Shown: positions 20,301 through 30,615 of the stretch, piece by piece | Layout of the letters: the number at the start of each line of letters is the position of its first letter | How positions within the stretch are numbered: the stretch's first letter is position 1 | Assembly: GCA_021234155.1 (NCBI GenBank) | Contig: JAJEKV010000014.1 | Span: 642,949-706,948, forward strand | From: Isoetes taiwanensis | Lineage: Eukaryota; Streptophyta; Lycopodiopsida; Isoetales; Isoetaceae | Direction: 5' to 3' | Length of the DNA: 64,000 bases | Program-made: the position numbers and the translations under genes | The notes under the pieces: generated by a model | Told to the model about the DNA's origin: nothing | Database searches by the model: none | The model's input: only the letters and a program-made list of their open reading frames with translations

Positions 20301-21314
20301 ATTTACTTAGTTAAGACATTTATTATTCAAAAAAAGTTGCAAAAAAAAAATTACATTGAAAATGTCCACTAGATCAATCCCACCCCGCATTATTGCAACA
20401 TAAAATAATGTGAAAAGGAAAGCAAAAACTCATGAATAAGTATAGGTCTACATCCTTTTGCTTCGATGTAACAGTCTTGGCCGTTTGATGGGTTAGTATA
20501 CGTACTCATGTACATATATACATGTTGACATGCATGCAAGATATAACATGCATGCAAGATAGGATTAAAAATATGTAAAGGCCCTATGATATAGAGAGGC
20601 AAATTGAGAAAGGAACTTTAGAAGCATTTTGGAGACATGAACTAGAGGCCGCGCTTTTTGGAGGAATTGCAATCAGAGCTGTGGAAGCCAGAGCTCGAAG
20701 ATTCATCATTGATTTTCTTAATTTTTAGATGGAGCTTGTGAATTTATTGGGAATTGCATAAGCTGTCCAGAATTGATTTGTGCATGCTAATATTATGGAT
20801 TGATATCAGAAATTGGAATTGTGGTAAAAAGTTAGTCTGTTGTATCAAAATCGTCTGCGCCAGAAGCGGCACTATGGAAAACTCCATGAATTGATCAGAA
20901 ATGGGTCAAATTTGTTGGGAAGTTCTGATTTGCCCGGGAAGAACCTTAATTTGATGAATCAATGTGTTTTGGGAACTGCCACAACGCCGGATTTGGAACA
21001 TTACTTGCTTTTTGTTTGTTATATTTCTGGCCTAATTGTTACTTTTGTCCATTGCTTGTTCAAAGGAAAACAATAGAAAGTTCAGGGGCTTGGATTGAGG
21101 ACCGACCATTCACAGAGTATGCCCAGGTCCTGCTGCAAGAGATTTAGATGAAACATGACGGAAAATATGTGAACTCTGCATTGCTTTAATATAACATGCT
21201 AAGAAAGAATAAATCTCTCTTTTATAAGTAAATAACTCGGATAATTGTATGGGCTTGCTCATGGAGATGGGGCTAGCCTTGGGGCTATTTGAGAAGTGTT
21301 CCAGACAATTGAGG
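20301..21314. other. No gene seen
   Basis: A plus-strand frame at 20840-21076 and a frame around 20640-20730 (LEAALFGGIAIRAVEARAR) are open but short and unsupported. A direct repeat ATGCATGCAAGATA occurs near 20531-20561. Confidence 0.35.
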
Positions 21315-21324
21315 TCAGGAAGGA

Positions 21325-21815
21325 AGGAAGTATATTTTAACGTCCGCGGAGGCTAAACTTGACCTATGAGACGGTACATGCAGTACACAAAGCAGATAAA
21401 ACCACACCAAAAAGACAAATGCTACTATACAATGTGTCCCTACTCTTTGGGATGAAAACCCCACATGGGAGGAAAAACCTGGTAGTAGGCTCTCGGATCC
21501 CTTGTCTGTAAGGGATTCTCGACCGGTAGAGACTTGCAAAATGTAGGATCGAGAGGCGTGCAACCATTGGCGATGCCGGCAATTGATGCTGGCGGTGCCC
21601 GCTGAGCATCTAAGATCGGTATGTGTTGCTCGGATATGCGTATATGCGGACACTCTTGCGAGCATGGTGCTCATCCTCTCTTGTCGCATGTGGCAACACC
21701 GGCATATTCTCTCATGCGGGGATTCTATGCCCTCCATCGTAGTCCAGCGACTTGTTTCAATTACGAGATGATGGGACCCCATCCTCCCGGAGGCAATAGC
21801 TCTCCGTTTCTTCAT
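21325..21815 (-). mobile_element. 3' end of an APE-type LINE related to copies A and B
   Basis: Minus strand: GSHHLVIETSRWTTMEGIE then ERICRCCHMRQE, the end of the RT ORF with a Cys-rich knuckle, followed by a frameshift. The terminus GTCCGCGGAGGCTAAACTTG corresponds to GTCCGCGGAGACCAATTGG at the end of LINE copy A. It ends in a GGAAGGAAGGAAG simple repeat, again a non-poly(A) tail. 5'-truncated. Confidence 0.7.
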
Positions 21816-22254
21816 AGATATATCGCTTTCAAATGCTTGGTGTGGGCCATGTTCGGTGTTGGATTAACTTGGCGTGTGGTAGTGCTCTGTTTTAGGCTTT
21901 GCAGTGGTTGCGTCCCACCAGTGGTGGCAAAGCGCTCATTCAGGTGTGCAGCCTGTTCCTGGGCATCAGGCATAGCCACAATCTGCTGGTAGTCTATAGA
22001 CCACGTTGGAACCACCCCTGACAGTGCTCCTGCCATACCCTCTTCAGTCGTTGTGGCTCTCGTGCCAATAACAAAGCCCTCGGGGGAAGACGTTGTGCAT
22101 CCATGCTGGTGACCTTGTGGAAATATGCAAGATGTCTGCACATAGCGGAATGTTGCAGGAGACCCTATGGAATTTAAGCTGGAAAGACATAATTTTGAGG
22201 CTCTATATTAATTGTGCTATTAAATTGATTAGCTAAGGAAGTGGTATTAAAATT
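21816..22254. other. Broken minus-strand frame of unknown origin
   Basis: A 109-codon frame (22141-21812) joins the LINE fragment at 21815. It contains WSIDYQQIVAMPDAQEQAAH, which I cannot place. It may be more of the same LINE in a diverged form. Confidence 0.3.
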
Positions 22255-22500
22255 ACAAGAAACTTATCGCGGCAGCCAAGGCCGCCGCGAACGTTTCTCT
22301 AGTTCCAACCCGCTGAGGTTTGGCCCACTATTAACGTTCAACCTGTTAATGCAATGCATGCTTAATAATGGGTTTCTATTCACAAGGGTGCGAGACCACA
22401 TGTGGTAGCATTTATGAATTGCCAAGCAGGCGGGATTTGAACCCACATTGTTGCCTTGTGTCCTCTTGCCCATACGATAGATAGTTGCTGCGAGACGACC
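22255..22500 (-). mobile_element. tRNA-derived SINE
   Basis: The minus strand carries a perfect RNA polymerase III B box, GGTTCAAATCC (22443-22433). The element ends GCGATAAGTTTCTTGTA at about 22255. A second, diverged copy with the same end lies at 47918-48060. The A box is not clear. Confidence 0.6.
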
Positions 22501-22555
22501 ATGAGATTCCCAATGCTGGTATCCCTTTCTCTCTTTTATCCTCTCCTTTTTATCA

Positions 22556-22843
22556 CCCGATGCTAGTCAGTGGGGTTTGAGCCTGAATGGGTGCTGCCCA
22601 GAACCAATGGCCTGACCACTAGGCTAACAACGCAGTTGCCATTATCTCTTTCTCGCCATCCATTGCTAGTCAGTGGGTTTTGAGCCTGGATGGGTGATGC
22701 CCAGAACCAATGGCCTGACCACTAGGCTAACAACGCGATCGACCTTTTTGTTTATTTAGATGCACCCGATGATGGGCAGTGGGCTTTGAGCCTGGACGGG
22801 GGTTTCCTATAACCATTATCTTAATCACTTGGCCGTCAACGCG
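22556..22843 (-). repeat. Three tandem tRNA-like SINE heads
   Basis: Three ~78-bp units at 22556-22633, 22660-22736 and 22763-22843, separated by short T-rich spacers. On the minus strand each reads like a tRNA 5' region: A box TAGCCTAGTGG followed 30-35 bp later by a B-box-like GGCTCAAACCC. Units 1 and 2 are nearly identical; unit 3 is diverged. They do not fold as complete tRNAs (no proper acceptor stem), so they are SINE or tRNA-relic monomers rather than tRNA genes. Confidence 0.65.
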
Positions 22844-22855
22844 GTGAGCATCTTT

Positions 22856-23172
22856 TTATCTCTGCCTCATTTGTTTAATGTAATTTATTTGTTTAATGTT
22901 TGTAGTTTGATTTGTTGAAGAATAGATGTGGGGAACCTCATGGTAATCAAACAACATGCCATCTATCGTATGGGCCAGAAAGGGAATGGGATGAGAGATA
23001 TAGAGCACGCAACTTGTTTGAAGTATGCATGGAATAAAAGTGGATCTGCCGGGTTGTCTCATCATCGCTCGCATGGCCGCATTGGTCCACAGAAATGCCT
23101 TGTGGACTACAATGGCGCCGAAGTTTTGTATGCAGGGGCAAGCACAGGTCTGGCTATGGCGGGCGTCGGAAT
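22856..23172. other. No gene seen
   Basis: An open plus-strand frame at 22928-23230 has no recognisable motif and runs into a minisatellite. Confidence 0.35.
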
Positions 23173-23340
23173 AATGGCCGCAATAAATGCAAAGTGTATT
23201 AATGGCCGCAATAAATGCAAAGTGCATTAATGGCCGCAATAAATGCAAAGTGCATTAATGGTCACAATAAATGCAAAGTGCACACATGTCTCATCAAGTT
23301 ATTAGAGTGTATTAATGGCCGCAATAAATGCAAAGTGCAC
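23173..23340. repeat. 28-bp minisatellite
   Basis: Units of AATGGCCGCAATAAATGCAA plus AGTGYATT: three perfect or near-perfect units (23173, 23201, 23229), a fourth variant at 23257 and a fifth at 23314 after a 30-bp spacer. Confidence 0.9.
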
Positions 23341-23894
23341 ACATGTCGTGCTTTAATAATTTTTAAGGAATGTGGGTGCAAACTTGCTCATTCTTTGCTC
23401 AAGGAAGCTTAGATGGATTGATTGAGCAAGGGGAGTCACGTGGTTGTGGCTCCTCCTCAATATAAATATTAACTAGGAAAATACAAAAAATGTTCCTCAA
23501 AAATATTTTTTGACACTTGGCGTGCATGCACTGGAGCATCAAAGAATCTCGAAGAATAGAATCAAAGTGTATGCATTATATATGGTTTGAATAAAACATT
23601 AAAACCATAGCTAACGATGTCTTAAGAAATTAATGTTGTATGATGATAGTACATATCTCGGAAGCAGATGAATTGGTTCTTTGTTGTCAATCTATCGTAG
23701 CAGAATAGAAACATGTCCAGCATAATGGCTTGGTAACCGTTAAGAAGAAACGGCTTGAACTTCAGCAAATCCTGGGTAATGCTATAAGTTAAGGGCCACA
23801 TCTGTTCATTGTTGAAAGAGGGGCTGAGAACCACAAGGACAGCTCCACCACTTGGGCTAGGCATCACAAGCTTAACCCCGATAATCATCTAAGG
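23341..23894. other. No gene seen
   Basis: Short open frame on minus (23888-23622) without motifs. Confidence 0.35.
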
Positions 23895-24753
23895 AGAAGC
23901 GTACCTAAGACTCCACGACATCAAGAACCTTCCAGAGTGCAGGGACAGGGGCTACAGGATAGACGAGCTCCTACATCTCCTACGTCAACAACCGGACCTT
24001 GATGACTTCATCGACCGAGAGACACATGACTTCTCCATCAGCATAAGGGAGGCCCGGACGTACACTGGCCAATCATCGACGGACATAGAAGCCTACACCG
24101 GCATCAGGAAGATGATGGCTCAGCAGGAGTTGCAGAAGAGGAGTTCTTAGTGATCCAGGAGTGGATGGGAATCAGAGGGAAATCAACGAGTGCGCTCCTA
24201 CCCAGCACCTCAGCAGCAACACCAGCCGAAGGCAGCATTAGCTTAGCATCTTCTATGTTCAACGACTACAGGGAAATGGTAGAAGTACCGGTGGATGAAT
24301 ACTCCGGAAGACACAGGGCTGCAATCAGATCCAGAGAGGAGGCAGGGCATGATAAGGCGCTCAGGTTCTACCTACCTTTGCTCACTGATGGAAGGATAGC
24401 GGTTATACACCACCAATTCAGCCCACATGGGGAAGAAGGAGTCTTTATGCTTGTTGCCCTCTCAGGATTCGGAAGACATGCTCGCATGGCCCCAAACATC
24501 GATCATGTCATCCTTGTCAAGAGGACAATAGCTCTAAGCATCTTCGACTTCGCGGTCCCTTATAGGCGACAGGGCAGGTTGGCAGTCACCGCAGCCTATA
24601 CATCATAGAGAAGGGTCGAAGACTTGGTGACCACACTCCAAGGAGGCACGGCCACCAACATCTTGAGGAACTTAGGGCGAACGGTCGGCACAGTCCAAGT
24701 GAAGAAATTCTTGGAGGACAACCCAGATTATATAAGAAGATTCCAAGAATAGA
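23895..24753 (+). pseudogene. Unidentified decayed ORF upstream of chromovirus gag
   Basis: Coding-like sequence in two frames. The first (about 23900-24150) includes RDRGYRIDELLHLL and DDFIDRETHDFSISIREA. The second runs 24150-24605, ends at a TAG, and continues in the same frame past it (RRVEDLVTTLQGG to IRRFQE) to a stop at 24753. Together this is about 285 residues. A segment with GRIAVIHHQFSPHGEEGV followed by hydrophobic beta-like stretches is loosely reminiscent of 30K-type movement proteins, but this is weak. It lies just upstream of the gag of the Ty3 element, in the same direction and with similar decay, so it may be an extra ORF of that element or part of another retroelement. Confidence 0.35.
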
Positions 24754-24914
24754 ATTAAAATTTTCAATTTTCTATGTCTATTTTTTAATGTAAAAATATT
24801 ATATCCTATAAATATAAATGGTGATATTACGCATGTCTCTTGATATATTTTGTCCCCACAATTATATCATCAAACAAACCAATGCAATAACAAAACAAAG
24901 AACTAATCATCACA

Positions 24915-26173
24915 GTGCAATCTAATGTGTATGCAGCTAGAGTAGCCAGGAATGTGGAACAGGATAGACAACTTCTGGAAGAACAAACACCCGCAAGACA
25001 ATTCCAGCCAAGGAACCTGTACCAAGAGTTCGAGGCACCAACCCCAGAAGAAGAAATATCCCAGTTAAGGTCGGACATCCACGAAATAAGAGTCTTGCTG
25101 GCAGGAACGACAGCAATGGAACCAGACTAGAATGTCCAACTACCGGAAACACTAGCGGGCCGAGCAGTCAAACCAAAAAAGAGAAGCCGGATAAGGAGAT
25201 CACCCAGCACGGATTCCTCCAACTCTAGCTCCGACTTCGACTCTGAGTCTGATGAGCAGGAGAATGAACGACAGGATTGCCGGGAGGGTCCCAACCGTGA
25301 TAGGGGCAGGGCAGAAGCCGACTACCAGAAAGTCGACTCAACACTGAGCAATGTGTGGAACGCTAGGAAGTTGGAACAGTTCTCAAGAGATAGCAGGTCT
25401 GGAATGGAGGCCAAGGCATGGTTGGATGAAATGAGGGAGTATGGGAATGCTTATAGCATGAAGGATAAGGACAAGGGCAGAGTAGCAACAGCCAACCTTA
25501 AGGGAGTAGCCAGGATTTGGTGGAAAGGCTATGCCAAAGCCCATGGGTTAAGCAGAGATAGCTGCAGATTCAAGAAGTTTGCCAAAGCATTTAAGCGTCA
25601 TTATTGTGCCAAGGAAACACAAGTGTCATATGATGCAGCAGTTCTGCAGGCAGCAGGGCAATAAGACAGTCCAGAAGTACACTGAGGAGTTCATGAGGCT
25701 GAGGCTCTATGTGCTGAAATTGAGCAAAAGGCATGCAATAGAGGGGTACATTGAAGGCTTGAACGAGGAGATTAGGAAGCTGGTGAGAGCAATAAACCCC
25801 AAGACAGTGTCAGAAGCAGAGTCTAAAGCAGTGAACTTGCAAGGAACGGGACCCCAAGAGAGCGGAACGAGGCAACAGTACTATCAAGACAAGGGGAAGG
25901 CTGCAGAAAGCTACAACCCAAGAGCAACAAGCCTAGCAGCTAGCAGACCTCAATATAACGCAAATTATGGGAAGCAAGGCAACGCAAACTCTGGCAAGTA
26001 GGACAAGAAGCAAGTCAGCTTCAAGGAGCAAGGAGGTGGTTCCAACTACTCAAAGGCAGTTAAACAGTTCTTACAGTCCATCCCCAAGGAGAAGAGGCAG
26101 GAATGTATTGAAAAGCAGTTGTGCTTCAGGTGCTTCCAGCCAGGACATCGTACACATAATTGCCCATTTGTGA
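24915..26173 (+). pseudogene. Chromovirus gag
   Basis: Starts with a helical, Gln/Glu-rich part (about 24915-25130), an in-frame TAG, a Ser/Asp-rich linker, then the capsid-like core (MEAKAWLDEMREYGNAY, IWWKGYAKAHG, KFAKAFKRHYC; 25353-25640). A frameshift near 25660 leads to VQKYTEEFMRLRLYV, the conserved end of the retrotransposon gag domain, then a second in-frame stop at 25999. The CCHC knuckle C-F-R-C-F-Q-P-G-H-R-T-H-N-C is at about 26119-26165. Not functional. Confidence 0.8.
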
Positions 26174-26623
26174 TGAATGCGGCGTTAGCGGAGCTAGGAT
26201 GGGAGACACCCACGGATATCGACGAAGAAGATGCTCCCGACTACATCCAGGGTGAGTGCCACATCTTTGCTGCTATTGATTCTGAGAATGCTGAGAGTCA
26301 GTACCAAGTCATTTCGACGACTGGGAAGGCCCAAGCCAAGTCCTTCATAGTGTTGATAGACACAGGGAGTACCCACAATTTTGCTTTGCCCAGGATGGTA
26401 TAGACGTTGAAGCTGAAGCCTTTGAAGTCCAAGCCTAGGCCGGTTGTGTTGGCAAGTGGGCCAATCCGACACACAGCAGGGAAAAGGATCAACTTCAACA
26501 TAGACTTGCCAGGTATCAATGTTGGAATGGGAGCAGAAGTGATGAACATCGGCAAGTACGACTTGATCATAGGCATGGAATACCTTGGACCGGCTGGAGC
26601 CGTGATTGATCAAGGTCATTGAG
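26119..26623 (+). pseudogene. Chromovirus zinc knuckle and aspartic protease
   Basis: The knuckle is followed by an acidic linker and the protease active site VLIDTGSTHNFA at about 26350-26385 (catalytic Asp in DTGS). A TAG at 26401 breaks the frame; the second protease half ends in the flap-distal YDLIIGMEYLG near 26560-26590. A frameshift then leads into the RT. Confidence 0.8.
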
Positions 26624-27452
26624 ATAACAGGTAAAGAAGTCATCTCAATCATGCAATGCATGCCTAGTAAGAAGTTACTTAAATGCATAAGAAAGGAGCA
26701 AGTGGCCTATGTCTTTAAACTCAAAGTTGACGAGCAAGAGATAGCCGAAGAGAAAGAGGCCAAAGCATTGAGCAAGCTCCCAAATCCTATAGCAAAGTTG
26801 GTAAAGGAATTCCATGATTTGTTCCCAGATGAGATTAAGCAACTTCCACCTTACAGAGGAGTCGAGTGTGAAATAGCACTTGAGCCAGGAACTAAACCAA
26901 CAAGCAAGGCACCCTACAGGATATCAACCCAGGAGTTGACAGAATTGAAGAAGCAATTGCAGGAGTTGCTAGACCTAGGGTTTATAAGACCTAGTGTCTC
27001 TCGATTTGGAGCGCCAATACTCTTCGTGAAGAAGAAGGATGGAAGTATTAGAATGTGCATTGATTATCGTCAATTGAACAAGCACACCATCAAGAACAAG
27101 TATACTCTACCTCGATCAGATGATTTGATGGATCAATTGCAAGGAACAAAGGCCTTTTACAAGATAGATTTGAGATCAGGTTATCACCAGATCAGAATCA
27201 AGGAAGAGGACATCCATAAGTCTGCATTCAGTACGAGATATGGGCACTATGAGTTCACAGTGATGCCGTTTGGATTGTCCAATGCTCCAGCAACCTTCAT
27301 GAAGCTCATGAATGATGTTTTCCGCGAGTTCCTAGATGCTTTCATCGTAGTTTTCTTTGATGACATTCTAGTCTACAGCAAATCCTTAGAGGAGCATGTC
27401 CAACACTTGAGAAAAGTACTTGAAAAGTTGAGGAGGTATCAGCTTTTTGCGA
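26606..27452 (+). pseudogene. Chromovirus reverse transcriptase, N-terminal 2/3
   Basis: Clear Ty3 RT order: [54 protein letters not shown] (first catalytic Asp), [13 protein letters not shown], and [13 protein letters not shown] (catalytic Asp pair; Phe where most elements have Tyr-Ile/Val). The frame is interrupted after RRYQLFAKL by the insertion at 27458; the continuation [15 protein letters not shown] starts at 30620. Confidence 0.9.
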
Positions 27453-27748
27453 AGCTAACAAGATTGCGTATTAAACGGGAGCAAATCATTGAAACGGGAG
27501 CAAAAGGAATATTCCTCAAAGATTCCCTTTTTTTCCCAAAAAAAGAGCTAAAATGAGGTAAAAAATTTATTTTGGGTATAAATTTGCATTTTGACCCCCC
27601 CAAAATCACTCATTTTTTTGTGCAAAGAGAAAATTGACTATGTCAAAGTGACAGTTTTCCTAACAGTTAGAATTTACCTGAAGTGTGTTTTTAGACAAAA
27701 CCACTAATTTAAGTGTACGTCCTACACAACATTTTGTTAGCTTGGATT

Positions 27749-28311
27749 GTATTCCAGAAAACGTACTTTTAGGTTACAATGTGTTCTTTTTTAATAATAT
27801 AATATTTTAAAGTACCAAAATTGTATTCGGGAAATACAGTTTTGCTATTCGAGGATAACAGAACTGTATTCCGGAATACACTTTTGGTTTTGCTCGAAAT
27901 CCAAAGTGTATTCCGGAATACACTTTTGATGTACAAGTTTCTGAGAGTCAACAGTAACCTTGCAATTTTCCAAGTTTTCCGGGTTTTCAGCATTTTCAAA
28001 GACCTTGCATTTTTTTTTTCAATTAATATGAATGACTCTGCGATTTTATTTGTTTCTTTTATGTGGGAATACAGGAACGTCGTTCTAAATACTGAAGGGA
28101 TTAGCGAAAGTGAAAATTTAACCAACAACAACTAGATTTTTTGGCATTGATGACCTTTCATTTTTTTTTTTTTTTTGTGTGGATACAGGGTCATGGTTTT
28201 AAGAAATAAAGGGATATTGATTTTTTTGTTTTAAAGTCAGGGATACTGGGTTTTGGTTCAAAATGATAAGTGGGAAATGTATTCCGGAATACACTTTGTA
28301 TTCCGGAATAC
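27749..28311. repeat. Left cluster of GTATTCCGGAATAC palindromes
   Basis: Exact 14-bp copies at 27866, 27908, 28279 and 28298, with diverged copies at 27749 (GTATTCCAGAAAACGTAC) and 27823 (GTATTCGGGAAATAC). Typical of subterminal protein-binding repeats. Confidence 0.85.
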
Positions 28312-28401
28312 GTTTTGATGTTTTTTTTTCAAGCCTTTGCTCAAGGCGATCACTCTTTCTAGACCTCGGGCTACCATTTCTCATGGATCTTGGCCTTGGC
28401 A

Positions 28402-30058
28402 TTGTTGTTGGCTACAGATTAAGCTATGGCGCAGTAGTTTTCAAAGTCCGTTTCCAGTTTAGGGTTTTGACGATTTAGTTTACTTCAGGGATCATGGCTA
28501 CAGAATGAGAGAGATGGGTTGGGCGTGCCAGGATGGTTTTTGCAGAGCAGAGCAAGAGCCATGACGGTTTTGCAGAGCAGAGCAGAGCAGTGCACTGATT
28601 GAACTTTTTTGGCTGTTGTTAGCGGTTTTGGTTGCATCGATTTGGAGGTTTGCTCCATTCGACCTTCATTATGCAGATGGTCTCAAATGGGAGAGATGGT
28701 AGCTGGATATAAAATTTCTCAGGTACAATCCTCTGAAAGCACTAGATTAACAGTCTTGGAATAAGAATTCTGTTTATGTTCAGCTGTTGTGAACAGGTTA
28801 TTTTCTTCAAAGGAAAGCTTTTGATTATTAGAGTCGGAAGCCTTTGTGTTTGTGGTGGAAAAACTTATATGATTACCCCTCGACTTTCATGCACTGATTC
28901 GATTCTATGTAGTTAAATAAATGTGTCAGATAAGGGTCTAACAAGCTCTTACTTTGGCAGGTTAAAACGAGGTTTTCTATGTAGACGAAATGCACAAGTT
29001 GTTCTTTAAGAGCTGTAACAGTAGACGGTTTATCACCTACATGTGAATACTTAAAGGCTAAAAAGCATGCATGAAAAATGCAGGAGCCTAGGTAGGCATG
29101 AAATGTGTTGTGTTGCAGGCATGCAAGGTCCTTATTTTGCAGATAAAAGAGGTAAATATAAGTCTGTTTGAAGCTCAGGCATGTGGATCTAAACTAAAAA
29201 TAGGATGTCCATACACCAGCTTGTGCAAACTAGGCTGCTACAAAGGTGCATATAATTTGTGAATTTGTGGTTCAAGTTCCATTCCAGAGTATAGATAGAG
29301 AGATGAAGACTAAAAGACTAGGTGCCATTTCTTTGGATGTGGATGTTGCTATCAGGAAGCTATCAATGAAGATTGTTTTTCTTCTACGACTTCAAAAAAC
29401 TTGTATTATCTGTTTTAATTGTATCTTGTTGCAAGCGCATATCAGATATTGGATGTTCTATATTGGTTGTTCTATGTCTGGCCAGGTAATGCAATCTAAT
29501 GATTACTTCCAATCCAATCTCATTTGAAGAATTATTCCTTTCAAAATGCTATGGTTCTTGATCTGTCAAACAATAGTATTTGATTACTAAACTGGCAATA
29601 GGTGCATCTTATCATGTTCATTTTGAATAAAATGTCTCATGTCCTCTATTTATTTCTTGTAAATATTCCATTTTCATTTCTTATTCTGGTGTATCAGCAA
29701 TATTACATGTTTTGGCTTATTTCTGATCTGATTATTTTCTTAGCATGGTTAAAACACATGTTGTCACCAATACAGGCTTAACTAGTGGACCTGATAATGT
29801 CTCTGAAAAAGGTATTGATTGGATCATTTCGTTTAAAGATCATGTATATGTGATAATATTTGAGGATGTGGTTCTCTAGTTTATGGCCAATAGTATAAAA
29901 GTCTATAGGATTTAGTCTTCTAGGCTTGATATAAATGGATAGTACAATGAAGGGATCAACCAAGGTTAACGTATGTCCCAACATGCTTTGTCTTGGTTAG
30001 TAAATGCAATATATCTCCCTTGTTTTGTATCTTTGGAAAAAATGACTACCACACTATT
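28402..30058. other. Interior of the 3.16-kb element; no gene seen
   Basis: AT-rich, no convincing frame. A GCAGAGCAGA short repeat lies near 28543-28590. Confidence 0.45.
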
Positions 30059-30144
30059 GTATTCTGGAATAGCATAAGAGTGCAAGGTCCTATTCCGGAA
30101 TAGCATAAGAGTGCACATGCAACCAATAATCCTATTCTGGAATA
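30059..30144. repeat. Right cluster of TATTCYGGAATA palindromes
   Basis: Copies at 30059, 30091 and 30133, each followed by GCATA; the first two also share GCATAAGAGTGCA. Confidence 0.8.
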
Positions 30145-30615
30145 GCATAGAAATTCTGAAAACACTAATTAGGTTTTTTTAGACAGATTTCGCATGCTCT
30201 GGTGCTTTTACTTCATTTCACACTAGAAAACTTATTTTTACAACTTTTTCACACCTTGCACTTTCAGTCTGGTGCTCGTAATTTAACTTGTGATCTATAA
30301 AATCACCTTTTTTTTGTCTTGTGTTGCCAATTCATCAGTGGCAAAAGAAATAAATGTTGTTGAAATAACGTATATAAAATCGTAATCACCATGATGTTTT
30401 GAACATAACCCCTAAAACTGCTATTTCAAGTGGCTGACATGTTGACCTAGTGGGTTTTTTTTTTGGGGGGCTAAAATAGCACATATTAAATTGTAATCAC
30501 CACGATTTTTTGGCCTAAACCCCCAAAAGGGCCATTTCAAATAATTAATATGATTTTAGAAGGGAATCTTCAAACGGGAATGCTGCAACACTCCCGTTTA
30601 ATATGCAACCTTGTT

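Larger units (their letters stand above)
27458..30615. mobile_element. 3.16-kb TIR DNA element inserted in chromovirus RT
   Basis: Bounded by a 5-bp duplication AGCTA (27453-27457 and 30616-30620); deleting the element and one copy rejoins the RT codons for FAKLSKCHF exactly. Terminal inverted repeats: ACAAGATTGCGTATTAAACG at the left, AACAAGGTTGCATATTAAAC read inward at the right, continuing as GGGAG, with weaker similarity for ~50 bp more (AAAGATTCCCTT against GAAGATTCCCTT). No transposase frame was found, so it is non-autonomous. Both subterminal zones carry the palindrome TATTCCGGAATA. I cannot assign a superfamily from a 5-bp duplication and these ends. Confidence 0.85.

Noticed and set aside
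22433-22443. Perfect B box suggesting a tRNA gene
   Set aside because: No matching acceptor, D and anticodon stems around it; a SINE with a second copy at 47.9 kb explains it better.
22556-22843. Three tRNA genes in tandem
   Set aside because: A and B boxes are present but the acceptor stem and a plausible anticodon arm are not.
23173-23340. CRISPR-like array
   Set aside because: Units are directly adjacent 28-bp repeats without unique spacers, in a plant genome; a plain minisatellite.
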